A stretch of 64,000 nt of DNA from Irineochytrium annulatum (Eukaryota; Chytridiomycota; Chytridiomycetes; Chytridiales; Chytridiaceae), in assembly GCA_027600665.1 (NCBI GenBank), contig JADGJL010000004.1, forward strand, positions 62,001-126,000, read 5' to 3'. The translations under genes were made by a program, and so were the position numbers. The notes below the pieces were generated by a model that was given only the letters and a program-made list of their open reading frames with translations, was not told where the DNA came from and did no database searches. How positions within the stretch are numbered: the first letter of the stretch is position 1; the number at the start of each line of letters is the position of its first letter. This document shows positions 32,562 through 41,881 of the stretch, one piece after another.

Positions 32562-33413
32562 ATGTCATTCAAAACGCAAGAACTGGTCATGGTCACAGGT
32601 ACGTCCAGCGGCATCGGTAGGGCTACCGCGGAGCAGCTGGCCGCTGAAGGATTTCACGTTTTGGCGGGGGTTCGTCGTCAGGAAGACGCCGACAAAATCA
32701 AACGCAAAAATATCGAGCCGGTGATCGTCGATGTTACCAATATCGACTCACTAAAGGCGCTGGCTGAACGGGTGGAGCAAGATCCGCTTGGTCGCCCTTT
32801 GCGGGCAGTGGTCAACAATGCCGGCATCGCCGTTAATGCACCTCTTGAAATGGTTCCGCTTGATGAATTTCGTCGCCAGTTTGAAGTCAGTGTGATCGGA
32901 CAGGTGGCGGTTATTCAGGCACTTACCCCGGCCTTGCTGAACAGCGGCGGTCGCGTGGTCAATATTGGTTCGGTTGGAGGCAAGATCTCCATGCCTGGTT
33001 TCGGAATTTATTCGGCTGCAAAGTATGCTATGGAAGCGATCAATGACAGTCTTCGCAGGGAGATGTCCTCTTTTGGTCTCAAGGTGATTATGATCACTCC
33101 GGGTGGTGTTAGCACTGGCCTGTCGGAACAAGGGATTACGACAGCGGACCGGCTGGCCAAGTTGATGACACCGGACCAGCACCATCGTCATGATCGTCTC
33201 TTTGACGCCGTGAAGGCTCAGGCTGAAACGTGGGCAAAGGACGGTATTCGCCCTGAGAAAGTGGCAGCAGTGATTTCACGCGCAATCCACGAAAGAAAGC
33301 CCCGCACCCGCTATACGGTCGGTTCCGATTCGGCACTGCTGACTCGACTGGTCCGTATTCTCCCAGACAAACTTCTCGACCGGATGCTCCGCAGCCAGAT
33401 GAAACTGCAGTAA
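32562..33413 (+). CDS. Short-chain dehydrogenase/reductase under TetR control
   Basis: A 283-residue SDR. The cofactor motif VTGTSSGIGRATAEQLA lies at about residues 12-28, NNAG at about 85-88, the catalytic Ser in VNIGSVGGK and the YSAAK pair at about 151-155. The C-terminal extension RYTVGSDSALLTRLVRILPDKLLDRMLRSQM is typical of the retinol-dehydrogenase-like/oxidoreductase group. AGGAGGG gives a strong ribosome site. Three operator palindromes precede it. A putative antibiotic-biosynthesis-type monooxygenase gene follows in the same unit, suggesting inducible detoxification. Confidence 0.9.
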   Translation: MSFKTQELVMVTGTSSGIGRATAEQLAAEGFHVLAGVRRQEDADKIKRKNIEPVIVDVTNIDSLKALAERVEQDPLGRPLRAVVNNAGIAVNAPLEMVPLDEFRRQFEVSVIGQVAVIQALTPALLNSGGRVVNIGSVGGKISMPGFGIYSAAKYAMEAINDSLRREMSSFGLKVIMITPGGVSTGLSEQGITTADRLAKLMTPDQHHRHDRLFDAVKAQAETWAKDGIRPEKVAAVISRAIHERKPRTRYTVGSDSALLTRLVRILPDKLLDRMLRSQMKLQ

Positions 33414-33481
33414 TGGGCATTTTCACATACCCTCTTGGACAAAAAGCTATACGAAGTGTTTATACATTAGGAGGAATTAGC

Positions 33482-33805
33482 ATGAACGATACAAAGAACC
33501 GTTACGTTACTGTACTCTGGGAGGCGAGAGCCAAGGCAGGGAGAGAAGCCGAGATGAAGGCATTCATGGCTGCTGCTGTCACTCCGTCACGCAACGACCT
33601 GGGCAACATTGACTATGAGGCTCACGAGGTAGAAGGTCAGCCGGGCACATTCATCATCTACGAGCGCTGGGTAAACCGGGATGCCCTCGATCGGCACCTA
33701 AGCGCCCCCCGGATGCAGGAACTGGTGCCTCAGCTCTTAGAGCTGATGGAGGGATCCATTGAGCAAGGAATTCGACTCCTGCAACCGTTCCGCCCAGCGC
33801 AGTAA
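33482..33805 (+). CDS. Antibiotic biosynthesis monooxygenase (ABM)-domain protein
   Basis: A 107-residue dimeric alpha+beta ferredoxin-like fold protein. The family pattern is visible: RYVTVLWEARAKAGREAEMKAFM, NIDYEAHEVEGQPGTFIIYERWVNRDALDRHLSAPRMQEL. ABM proteins oxidise quinone-like or heme-like substrates without cofactors, or act as stress proteins. ATG 33482 follows TAGGAGGAATTAG; an earlier in-frame start at 33413 overlaps the SDR stop and lacks a site. It is the second gene of the TetR-controlled unit. Confidence 0.85.
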   Translation: MNDTKNRYVTVLWEARAKAGREAEMKAFMAAAVTPSRNDLGNIDYEAHEVEGQPGTFIIYERWVNRDALDRHLSAPRMQELVPQLLELMEGSIEQGIRLLQPFRPAQ

Positions 33806-34106
33806 AATGCAACACCGCACGGAACTTATTAAGTTCTGTCTGGAAAGCGTGACAGATATTTTCGTGAGCGGTTAAAGACTTTAGTGGAGGAGGCAACAAT
33901 ACCTAATGGTACTCCTATTGCGTAAAAATAAGACTCTAAGCGCCTCATCCTTATAATCAGTGTTTGACGAATAGAGCACCAGGAGGTGTTGACTGCATTC
34001 CAGAAGAATGCAGTCTTTGTAGCGGTTAAGATTCCGTGTAGCAGTGGAAGCTTCTTTCCTCCCAGACACTGCGAAGTAACGGGGAGAAGGTTAGTAGCAT
34101 CGGCCG
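33806..34106. other. Intergenic region between the ABM and gerC-like genes
   Basis: No gene is seen. A perfect 10-bp hairpin (33991-34000 with 34006-34015, GACTGCATTC/GAATGCAGTC) is followed by TTTGT, a weak terminator. It could serve either of the convergent units. Confidence 0.4.
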
Positions 34107-35204
34107 CTACCTCACTTGAACCGATCCATTAATTAAAGGATGTACTTTGATTTCGTAGTCAACATTAATTTTCATATTTTCCCAATACTTCAACCATTGC
34201 TCTTCCGTTATTTCTTTAGAAAATGGCTTAAGCGAATGGGTTCCGACTTCTAAGGGATCCACTTTCCACCGTTGCATTCTTTTTATTAAATCTGACGTTT
34301 GTTCCTCAAGGTAGACCTTAACTTCATGAATTAACTGTTCCAATTGTTTCTCACTTTGAATATCCAATTCTCCCTGATATTCCTCCATTCTTCCTTGCAA
34401 TCCCACATGCAAGGACAAGGTTGAATAGTCCTCTGATAATTTCATGCGAACATTGGATCGAACACGTCCTAAACTGATAGATAACTTTGGAATGGCCAAG
34501 ACTTTTAGGAAATGATCATTATCCAGAAGTTGAAAAATGTTGTCGTCCAAGTCTTGAATGACCATGACTTCTTTATCGTTTTGGAATAAGGCTGTTCCTA
34601 GGTAATCGAAATTGTTCTTATCGGAATGAAAAACGGGCAGGATCGGATCCTTAAGAGGGGAGTATAACATCTTCATAAATTGATGAATATCGACGATGCT
34701 CATTTCACCTTGGTTATGTTTTTCGTAATGTTTTAACATCCGATAAAGAAAATAATCTTGGTTTTCTTGCTTCGTCAATTGATTTTTTATGTATTCATCA
34801 AAATCGCCTCTGACAATCAACAAGTAGACACGCGTTGAAATATCGGGATCAACCAATATCGTATTGATCATCTTTTCAATGCCTCCCTTTTTTGCCAGCT
34901 CCTCATTGATTAATAACATTCGTAGCTGCCCCTGCTTCAATTCCTGATAATAAATTAAATTAAATTCCCTGCCTCCCTGCTTTAACAGATCAACTTCCTT
35001 GGAGAGAAGACGCTTTTTTTCTTGAATGAGTGGTGGAACTAAAGTGCTGATTTTCAACTTTCCTTCTGTTCCCTCGCCAATCGACCAGAACACCACCGGA
35101 GCGATCTCCTCTATTAAGTTGTTCTCGACATAAGGAGAAGAACAGCCCGCCATCCACATAAGACATACACTCGCTAATAAACCATAGTGCTTGTACGGTA
35201 GCAT
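34107..35204 (-). CDS. Ger(x)C-family spore germination lipoprotein
   Basis: A 365-residue lipoprotein, the C subunit of a GerA-type germinant receptor in the spore inner membrane. The signal peptide ends MWMAGCSS (Cys21). The body shows the GerC pattern of three domains, with the C-terminal domain VHVGLQGRMEEYQGELDIQSEKQLEQLIHEVKVYLEEQTSDLIKRMQRWKVDPLEVG typical of the family. The usual early motif (LNxxxIVxGIGID) is reduced here (ENNLIEEIAPVVFWSIGEG). It starts 2 bases after the GerB-like stop, completing the tricistronic A-B-C operon. Confidence 0.9.
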   Translation of the reverse strand: MLPYKHYGLLASVCLMWMAGCSSPYVENNLIEEIAPVVFWSIGEGTEGKLKISTLVPPLIQEKKRLLSKEVDLLKQGGREFNLIYYQELKQGQLRMLLINEELAKKGGIEKMINTILVDPDISTRVYLLIVRGDFDEYIKNQLTKQENQDYFLYRMLKHYEKHNQGEMSIVDIHQFMKMLYSPLKDPILPVFHSDKNNFDYLGTALFQNDKEVMVIQDLDDNIFQLLDNDHFLKVLAIPKLSISLGRVRSNVRMKLSEDYSTLSLHVGLQGRMEEYQGELDIQSEKQLEQLIHEVKVYLEEQTSDLIKRMQRWKVDPLEVGTHSLKPFSKEITEEQWLKYWENMKINVDYEIKVHPLINGSVQVR

Positions 35205-35206
35205 AG

Positions 35207-36322
35207 CTACATACTCTCCTTTCGTTTAACTGCAGTGAAAAGGATCGCAGGAACAAGTAAATAAATGAATGCGCCGAGCCAGATTTGAATGTTCAGTAAC
35301 ATCTTTTGACCCGGAATCGTTTCCCATAACCATTGATCCATTAAGATGATGCTTATCAAAATGATGAACCAACTCGACAAAAATCCGATCCGAGTCGCGC
35401 CTTTGTTCATTTTTCTCATAAAGACTCTTCCGGCTCCATATAAACACAACAGAAGAATTGAAATGTCAAACACATAATTAAACATATGGAAGGAGATAAG
35501 GATGTGATCGATTCGTTCTAAACCGCTCGTTTGAATGTAACTTCCCATATATCCTATTGGAAAATTGATCTTGCTTAAGAAGTTGGAACCGTAAAACAAT
35601 ACCGAAGCAATGAACAATAATGAAAATTCTATGATCGTCAGCATGTTTCCAATCACCAGATATTTCGATATTTTTTTATTGGAGCTTAACCATGGAACCA
35701 TAAAGACCAGATATACTGGACCGGAAAAGGCCGACCAAATAAACAGCAAACCCTGCCATGATTGTCCCGACCATTCAGTGGGGATGAGAGGATACAAATC
35801 GCGGTAATTTGCAATCGGAGGAAAGAAAAAAGGAATAAACATGATTACGATCCAAGCCCCGCAAAGAAAGGCGATGATGACAAAACGCAATGTTTTTTCC
35901 ACTCCATGTGAAGCCACAAATAAACTGATCAAAAGAATCATTAGGATCAGCCATTTTTTATTCATCGATGGATATATAAAACTATGGAGCATTTCAACGT
36001 ATCCCAGTGTGATGATTGAAATTTTGAACAATATGATCAAAAAACCAAGTATCGCGAAAACCTGAACTGCCCGTTTGCCAAAAAGCTGCAAAAATCCTTG
36101 ATAGCCCTTCGCTGCATAACTGGAATTAAACCATTTGGACATCATCATCAAGTTAAGTTGGGACAGCAGTCCCATCACGATAATTCCCCAAACCATATAC
36201 GAATGGACCAAATAAACGGGCATGATTAAAATAAAATAATGCATTTGCATGCGATTGACCAAAAAAAGAAAATAAATTCCACCAATAGGGGAAGTTCGAT
36301 TGTATAAGAATAAACTTCTCAC
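35207..36322 (-). CDS. GerB-family spore germination transporter (APC-type)
   Basis: A 371-residue, ten-helix membrane protein of the spore germination GerAB family, the subunit thought to hold the germinant pocket. The start is GTG at 36322: its GTGA overlaps the TGA stop of the A subunit gene, and AAGGAG of the latter serves as ribosome site. An upstream ATG at 36418 would only add 32 residues encoded inside the A gene. Family pattern at the N-terminus: SPIGGIYFLFLVNRMQMHYFILIMP; later YPLIPTEWSGQ and SSYIQTSGLERIDHI-like loops. Confidence 0.9.
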   Translation of the reverse strand: MRSLFLYNRTSPIGGIYFLFLVNRMQMHYFILIMPVYLVHSYMVWGIIVMGLLSQLNLMMMSKWFNSSYAAKGYQGFLQLFGKRAVQVFAILGFLIILFKISIITLGYVEMLHSFIYPSMNKKWLILMILLISLFVASHGVEKTLRFVIIAFLCGAWIVIMFIPFFFPPIANYRDLYPLIPTEWSGQSWQGLLFIWSAFSGPVYLVFMVPWLSSNKKISKYLVIGNMLTIIEFSLLFIASVLFYGSNFLSKINFPIGYMGSYIQTSGLERIDHILISFHMFNYVFDISILLLCLYGAGRVFMRKMNKGATRIGFLSSWFIILISIILMDQWLWETIPGQKMLLNIQIWLGAFIYLLVPAILFTAVKRKESM

Positions 36323-37776
36323 TTCTTCATCTCCTTCCGCGATTTCCGCAGTGGTTTTAGATATTTCGGACGTGTTTTCATCCAAATTAAAGGGCCGCGG
36401 ATAAAGAGATCGATCCAATCCTTCCCATGAAAAGGAGAAATCGGGGCTAAATAAGGTTGACCTAATGACGTTAATCCATGGAGATGTGCAAGAATCCCAA
36501 TCAGCCCGATTACGATTCCCGGCAACCCAAGAAACGAAGCAAGGATAAGAAGAACAACTTGCAACAGCACCATGGATTTTGTCATTTGATAATTGGGAAC
36601 TAAAAAGAAAGCAATAGCAGATATACCCATCAATACAATTAACACCTTACTTGCAAAGCCTGCTTCGACAGCCGCTTGTCCAATGACGATACCACCGATA
36701 ACCCCTAGCGTTTGACTGGTTTTGGTGGGCATTCGCAAGCTCGCTTCTTTGATGATTTCCAGCGTTACGATCATGAATAATCCTTCCACAAACGGAGTAA
36801 AGGGCAATTTGCTTCTCGATTCCAATAATACGAAAAGAATCGGAAGTGGAACCATTTGGTAATGAAATGTCGTTAACGCAACATAAAAAGGAATCATCGT
36901 CAAAGAAACAATAAAACTCCCATACCGGATTAAACGTAAAAAACTGGCTATCGGCCAACGAAGAAAGTAGTCTTCTGGTGATTGGAATAGATGAAATAAA
37001 GTAATAGGACACACTAGGGCAAACGGTGAATTGGAGACTAATATTGTCAACTTTCCCTCACCTAATGCGTAGGCGCATGCATCCGGCCGATCCGTTTGTA
37101 GAAACTGTGGAAAGACCGTATGATTATGATCTTCAATAAAAGCTGCAAGCTGAGAGGAGTCTAAAAATTGATCAAAATCCACACTATTAATTTTATCTCT
37201 TGCGAGGGAAACAAATTCTGGATTAGTTAATCCGTCTATGTACATTAACACGACCTTCGTTTTACTTAATGAACCGATAGTGAAGCTTTCCGTTTTTAAT
37301 GTCGTTATAGGTAAACGCCTGCGCAACATGGTAATGTTTTTATCGATTTGTTCACTGAAGCTGTCTTTCGCTCCATATATAACCGTTTCCGTTTCGGAAG
37401 GTTCTACTGCACGACCAAGAGGGTTTTCCAGTTGCACACTTAACCATTGATTGTTGACTGAATCATATAGAAGAATGAATCCTTGCATTATTTTTTGCTC
37501 TGCATCTTCGATCGATATAACTTCTGAAAGTTTGGAGTTGGTTAAGCAGGAAGAAAGCGAATTGCCGTCAGATCGATGAAGTGGCTGAATAATCACCTCG
37601 TTTAAACGTTCTTGATTGATTAACGTATTTATGTACAAAAGATGGACTGAAGCACTGGGACCCATGCTGTGCTCAACAACTTCAGCATCATCCATATGGT
37701 TTAATTTCTCTTTTAATTCATCAAGCCATGTGGACATGTAATGATTTTTCATTTGAGGATCATATTCTTCCGCCAT
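36319..37776 (-). CDS. GerA-family spore germination protein
   Basis: A 485-residue A subunit of a germinant receptor. A soluble N-terminal domain (about 1-275) precedes four or five membrane helices. Family hallmarks are KTKVVLMYIDGLTNPEFV, SPFALVCPITLFHLFQSPEDYFLRWPIASFLRLIRY and PFVEGLFMIVTLEIIKEASLRMPTKTSQTLGVIGGIVIGQAAVEAGFAS. ATG 37776 with AAGGAGAAA upstream is preferred over 37812. It leads the A-B-C operon, which is coupled by overlapping or adjacent start and stop codons. The subunit set is complete, so the receptor is probably functional; the germinant is unknown. Confidence 0.92.
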   Translation of the reverse strand: MAEEYDPQMKNHYMSTWLDELKEKLNHMDDAEVVEHSMGPSASVHLLYINTLINQERLNEVIIQPLHRSDGNSLSSCLTNSKLSEVISIEDAEQKIMQGFILLYDSVNNQWLSVQLENPLGRAVEPSETETVIYGAKDSFSEQIDKNITMLRRRLPITTLKTESFTIGSLSKTKVVLMYIDGLTNPEFVSLARDKINSVDFDQFLDSSQLAAFIEDHNHTVFPQFLQTDRPDACAYALGEGKLTILVSNSPFALVCPITLFHLFQSPEDYFLRWPIASFLRLIRYGSFIVSLTMIPFYVALTTFHYQMVPLPILFVLLESRSKLPFTPFVEGLFMIVTLEIIKEASLRMPTKTSQTLGVIGGIVIGQAAVEAGFASKVLIVLMGISAIAFFLVPNYQMTKSMVLLQVVLLILASFLGLPGIVIGLIGILAHLHGLTSLGQPYLAPISPFHGKDWIDLFIRGPLIWMKTRPKYLKPLRKSRKEMKK

Positions 37777-37842
37777 AGTCTGTTTCTCCTTCCTTAAAGT
37801 AATCAAAATCATGTCGTGTTATCTTGCTCTGTAATCGGAAAA

Positions 37843-37870
37843 ATTATACAACCGTTAATTTGCATTTCAA
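37843..37870 (-). promoter_or_regulatory. Candidate promoter of the ger operon
   Basis: On the minus strand TTGAAA (37870-37865), 16-base spacer, TATAAT (37848-37843), about 67 bases before the start codon. A forespore SigG promoter would be expected for a ger operon, but no clear match was found. Confidence 0.45.
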
Positions 37871-37975
37871 ACCGCATTACGTTTCAGGTTTGATGGCGTA
37901 TAAAGCAGTTTACGATCTTCTTAAATTAAAAAAAACGAACATGCTATTGTTGTTGTCCAGCGATATCTAGAGACA

Positions 37976-38009
37976 GAAAAAAAGAACGGTCTCCAAAGAG
38001 CCGTTCTTG
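37976..38009 (-). terminator. Terminator of the alcohol dehydrogenase gene
   Basis: AAGAACGG (37982-37989) pairs with CCGTTCTT (38001-38008). On the minus strand it is followed by seven T. Confidence 0.85.
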
Positions 38010-38117
38010 GCAAGCAATAAAGAAAGGTACATACCCGTTATGAGTACAAGTTAACATGGAGAGCTGTCCATCAGGGTACAATGCCCCGTGGAACAGCCCC
38101 TCTTTTCATGCCATCAT

Positions 38118-39257
38118 CTAAGGCTTCAGGATGAATTTAATGCACTCATCCGCATGGTTATAGAAAGTGTTATACGCATTATGCGCCTGATCGAGCGGCA
38201 CTTTATGCGTGATGATCTCCGTGGGATCGAACTCGCCTGCCACAATTTTTTGATACAGCATCGGCATGTAATGAATCACGGGCGCCTGTCCCATGGTCAA
38301 CTTTACGTTTCGTTCCCAAATGTTTCCGAACATAAACTGGTTGTATTTAGAACCGTATACCCCCGTAATCTGAATCGTGCCGAATTTCCGTACCGCATTC
38401 ATCGCGATGTTGATCGGGCTGAGCGTTCCGCCAACCAGCTTGGCCTTCTGCTCTTCCTCCTCCAAGGGGGTCTTCTTGCCGTCCATTCCAACGCAATCGA
38501 TGACGACATCCGCACCCCCGCTCGTTATTTCTTTTATATGCAGCCCCATGTCTTCGAAATCTTCAAAGTTGAAGATTTCGACATTATTCATTTTTTTGGC
38601 ATGGTTCAGTCGGTACGGAAGATTGTCGACCGCAATGACCCGTTTAGCTCCTTTCATCCAGGCGAATTTTTGTGCCATCAAGCCCACAGGGCCACAGCCG
38701 AGTACCACCACCGTATCTCCCTTCTTCACGCCGCCATTGTCCACGCTCCAATAGGCTGTCGGCAGTACGTCGGATAGGAAGAGGAGATTCTCATCCTCCA
38801 ATTCGCATGACTCCGGAATAACGAAGGGCATAAAATTGCCGTACGGCACGTATAGCAATTCGGCTTGTCCGCCCGAATAATTCCCGTAACGTTCGGTAAA
38901 TCCAAAGTAAGCTCCCGTATCCACTTGGGGATTGGGGTTGGAGTTGTCGCATTGGCTCTCCATTTCATGCTGGCAGTAATGACAGCTCCCACACGAGATA
39001 TTGAACGGGAGCACAACCCGGTCCCCTTTTTTGACTTTTGTCACCTCGGGGCCCACTTCTTCGACAATGCCCATCGGTTCATGTCCAACCACGTATCCGG
39101 GTTGCGCTTGAATCGCCCCCTGGTATATATGAAGATCGGAACCGCATATGGCGGTCGAGGTGACCCTGACGATAATCCCGTCGTTTTTCTGAATCGTTGG
39201 ATCCGGGACCTGCTTCACTTGCATGTTCTTCATTCCACCGAATGTTACAGCCTTCAT
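38118..39257 (-). CDS. Zinc-dependent alcohol dehydrogenase (formaldehyde dehydrogenase-like)
   Basis: A 379-residue medium-chain dehydrogenase. Catalytic zinc ligands are in STAICGSDLHIY and GHEPMG; structural zinc cysteines in NISCGSCHYCQHEMESQC. The NAD motif is VVLGCGPVGLMAQKFA. Insert sequences such as NYSGGQAELLYVPYGNFMP and SDVLPTAYWSVD fit the glutathione-independent formaldehyde dehydrogenase-like group. ATG 39257 has AGGAGGG upstream; a start at 39329 would add 24 unsupported residues. It is a single-gene unit with its own terminator. Confidence 0.9.
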   Translation of the reverse strand: MKAVTFGGMKNMQVKQVPDPTIQKNDGIIVRVTSTAICGSDLHIYQGAIQAQPGYVVGHEPMGIVEEVGPEVTKVKKGDRVVLPFNISCGSCHYCQHEMESQCDNSNPNPQVDTGAYFGFTERYGNYSGGQAELLYVPYGNFMPFVIPESCELEDENLLFLSDVLPTAYWSVDNGGVKKGDTVVVLGCGPVGLMAQKFAWMKGAKRVIAVDNLPYRLNHAKKMNNVEIFNFEDFEDMGLHIKEITSGGADVVIDCVGMDGKKTPLEEEEQKAKLVGGTLSPINIAMNAVRKFGTIQITGVYGSKYNQFMFGNIWERNVKLTMGQAPVIHYMPMLYQKIVAGEFDPTEIITHKVPLDQAHNAYNTFYNHADECIKFILKP

Positions 39258-39459
39258 AATCGCCCTCCTGTAATAACATGCTTTGAATTCTGCACGAATG
39301 GATCTATTATGGAATTGGAGAGTGAGCATTCGTGTTTTTTCTGATATTGCTACTCCATTATTATATGAAATCCCTATTTCGTGGGGTTGTGTCCAGAGAT
39401 CAATATTTATTAGTTAAGGCAAGCCAGACGCTTCGGGTACGTTACTTTAGCAAAAACCA

Positions 39460-39495
39460 GAAAAGAAAGGGCCATCCCACAAAAGGATGGCCTTA
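39460..39495 (-). terminator. Terminator of the quinone-oxidoreductase-like gene
   Basis: A 10-bp perfect stem AAGGCCATCC (39467-39476)/GGATGGCCTT (39485-39494). On the minus strand CTTTCTTTTCT follows. Confidence 0.7.
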
Positions 39496-39575
39496 ATATT
39501 TATCTCTAATTGCAATTATCGAATCACAGATTTATTGAGAAACCTCATTTTTTAATACTCTCTGCAAACAGGTTT

Positions 39576-40604
39576 TCAAATAAAACCTTCTAATACAATT
39601 TTACCGATCGTCCTATTGCTCTCCAAAAATTTGTGGGCTTGACGGAGATTCTCTGCTGAGATGGGTCCAAGAACCTCGGTCAGTGTTGTCTTTAATTTTT
39701 GATGGTCCACAGCATCAGCAATACGATTAAGCAATAAATGCTGCTCAATCATGTCATCTGTTTCGTAAATAGCGCGAGTAAACATAAACTCCCATACGAA
39801 GGTGACGCTTTTTTGCTTAAGCAATTTGAGGTCCAGTGGAGAGGTTGGATCATCAATTGCGCTTACAACGCCTTGCGGAGAGATAGCTTCGCTAATACCG
39901 GCCCAGTGTTTTTCCAACGCATTCAGGCAAAAAATATACGGAACGTTTGTAAATCCAATTGCTTGAAGTTGTGGAAGGAGCGGTTCATGGTGATTAATGG
40001 TATAGTCCGCGCCCATCGATTTAACCCAGTTAACCGTTTCCGATCGGGAAGCAGTTCCGACTACAGTAAGCCCCGCTTGTTTTGCAAGCTGAGTGGCAAT
40101 GGAACCTACACCCCCGGCTGCACCAATGATCAGCAGAGTCTTTCCTTTATTGAGGCCCGGATCTTGGGAAATAGACATTCGGGTGAATAATGCTTCCCAA
40201 GCTGTAATGGAGGTTAGGGGAAGAGCGGCGGCTTCCACAAAACTTAAGGAAACAGGTTTGCGCCCGACGATTCGTTCATCGACCAGATGGTATTCACTGT
40301 TTCCGCCTTGTCGTGCAATACTGCCAGCATAAAAAACTTCATCTCCGGGACGAAACAATGAACAGTCCGGTCCTGTCTCTTCCACGACCCCTGCTACATC
40401 CCAACCTAGAATTTTAGGGTTTTCCTCCACTCTTTCCTTAGGAGCTCGTACCTTTGTATCTACAGGATTGACCGATATGGCCGCAACTTTGACCAAAATG
40501 TCACGACCTGTTGCTTTTGGTTTTTCTACAACTATGTCCACCAGGCTTTGGGGATCGTCAATTGGAAGGTAACGAGTTAATCCTACCGCCTTCATTGTAG
40601 TCAT
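39576..40604 (-). CDS. Zinc-binding alcohol dehydrogenase/quinone oxidoreductase family protein
   Basis: A 342-residue medium-chain reductase without the catalytic zinc cysteines. Features: AVGLTRYLPIDDPQSLVDI, VAAISVNPVDTKVR, GWDVAGVVEETGPDCSLFRPGDEVFYAG and the NADPH motif LLIIGAAGGVGSIATQLAKQAG. This is the zinc-free quinone or enone reductase (ZADH/QOR) group. ATG 40604 is chosen (AAAGGATG 12 bases upstream). Its neighbour on the same strand is a redox-type HxlR regulator, with a DJ-1-family gene divergent beyond it, so an electrophile-response role is plausible. Confidence 0.88.
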   Translation of the reverse strand: MTTMKAVGLTRYLPIDDPQSLVDIVVEKPKATGRDILVKVAAISVNPVDTKVRAPKERVEENPKILGWDVAGVVEETGPDCSLFRPGDEVFYAGSIARQGGNSEYHLVDERIVGRKPVSLSFVEAAALPLTSITAWEALFTRMSISQDPGLNKGKTLLIIGAAGGVGSIATQLAKQAGLTVVGTASRSETVNWVKSMGADYTINHHEPLLPQLQAIGFTNVPYIFCLNALEKHWAGISEAISPQGVVSAIDDPTSPLDLKLLKQKSVTFVWEFMFTRAIYETDDMIEQHLLLNRIADAVDHQKLKTTLTEVLGPISAENLRQAHKFLESNRTIGKIVLEGFI

Positions 40605-40789
40605 GATGAACCACATCCTTTCCTTATTAGTATGCCCTTTATTAGTACTATATTGAAATGATCACTAGCCTTAAGGTCTTAAGCATAAATGAATTTTAGT
40701 TGAATACAGAGGTGAAGGCCAATTAAACGAATTGATTTGAAAAGTAACGCCAGGGAGATCATATAAAGGAAGGAACGATGAGTGGAGGC

Positions 40790-41179
40790 TTAATTGTTTG
40801 ATTCCGGAATATCTATTTCTTTTATGATTTCTGCTATCCGATTTTTTCCCCATTCATACATCATTTCAACGATAGGAAGTAGAGTCATTCCCAATTCAGT
40901 CATGGAATATTCCACTTTGGGTGGAACTTCTGGATAAACCTCGCGATGAACTATTCCATCTTCCATCAGTTCTCTTAATTGATTCGTTAAAATTTTATGA
41001 GATATTTTTGGAAAAAGCCTTTGCAGATCACTAAACCGATAGGGTCCTTCTACACCTAAATGCCATAAAATAACAATTTTCCATTTACCACTTAGAATGG
41101 ATAAGGTAAGTTCTTTTTCACAATTATAATCACCATTTATGATCTTTTCTTTAACTTCATCTCTAAAAGTATCTGGCAT
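40790..41179 (-). CDS. HxlR-family (DUF24) transcriptional regulator
   Basis: A 129-residue winged-helix protein. The family motif [78 protein letters not shown] is nearly canonical. The N-terminal Cys (about residue 19, before the KELTL helix) is the conserved thiol of redox-sensing members such as YodB and HypR. ATG 41179 follows AAGGGGG; a start at 41251 would add 24 residues that overlap the operator region. It is divergent from the DJ-1 gene and upstream of the quinone-oxidoreductase-like gene, both probable targets. Confidence 0.9.
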   Translation of the reverse strand: MPDTFRDEVKEKIINGDYNCEKELTLSILSGKWKIVILWHLGVEGPYRFSDLQRLFPKISHKILTNQLRELMEDGIVHREVYPEVPPKVEYSMTELGMTLLPIVEMMYEWGKNRIAEIIKEIDIPESNN

Positions 41180-41208
41180 AGGCTCGTACCCCCTTATTCC
41201 TATCAATT

Positions 41209-41224
41209 GTAACCTGTAGGTAAC
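41209..41224. promoter_or_regulatory. Probable HxlR operator
   Basis: GTAACCTGTAGGTAAC is a dyad of the form GTNACCT-N2-AGGTNAC in the hxlR/DJ-1 divergent gap. Half-sites of the GTAAC/GTTAC type also occur upstream of the DsbA-like gene at 5475-5522. Confidence 0.55.
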
Positions 41225-41327
41225 CTTCTTACACAAAAGTGCATTCTTCACAGTGAAGAAAACAAGCAGTAGAATGAAATAGTCGTCTTACCGGCAAATC
41301 TTTTTCACTACCTAGGAGGAACTACAA

Positions 41328-41846
41328 ATGAGTAAAAAAGCACTCTTTATTATACCACCAGAACGTTTCAATGAGGACGAATTATTTCAACCAAAAGCCG
41401 AATTGGAAATCAACGGAATTGATGTGACCATTGCAAGTACAAAAACAGGTGAAATCATAGGGGATTATGAAGGTAAAGCAACTGCTGAGGTCATTTTCTC
41501 AGACGTTATTGCTTCTGATTATGATGTTGTATCCGTTATTGGTGGATCCGGCACGAACGATCATCTATGGGGGAATCAAGAATTACAAGATTACTTGAAA
41601 CAAGCGTACACGGATAAAGTTCTTGTAACAGGAATCTGTGCAGGTGCGGTTACTGTAGCTAAAACCGGTTTACTTACCGGAAGAGAGGCTACTTGTTATC
41701 CAGTAGATGTACAAAAAGATCAATTAAAAGCGAATAAAGTAACATATGTTGAAAAACATGTTGTTGCTCATGATGATATTATCACTGGTGATGGTCCAGA
41801 TGGTGCTAAAGAATTTGGAGAATCTTTGGTAAAAGCATTAAGCTAA
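41328..41846 (+). CDS. DJ-1/PfpI-family protein
   Basis: A 172-residue glutamine-amidotransferase-like fold protein. The nucleophile elbow is TGICAGAVTVAK (Cys104). The Glu expected near the N-terminus and the GGSGTNDHLW loop also fit. DJ-1 relatives include glyoxalase-III/deglycase enzymes and stress chaperones. A strong AGGAGG site precedes ATG 41328. It is divergent from a redox-type HxlR gene with a dyad between them, suggesting induction by electrophiles such as aldehydes. Confidence 0.9.
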   Translation: MSKKALFIIPPERFNEDELFQPKAELEINGIDVTIASTKTGEIIGDYEGKATAEVIFSDVIASDYDVVSVIGGSGTNDHLWGNQELQDYLKQAYTDKVLVTGICAGAVTVAKTGLLTGREATCYPVDVQKDQLKANKVTYVEKHVVAHDDIITGDGPDGAKEFGESLVKALS

Positions 41847-41881
41847 TTCTACATTTCCTCCTTGAAATTTTATATAATCGC

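Noticed and set aside
38088..38777. 229-codon plus-strand frame opposite the alcohol dehydrogenase
   Set aside because: Fully antisense to a gene with intact zinc and NAD motifs; typical GC-skew shadow.
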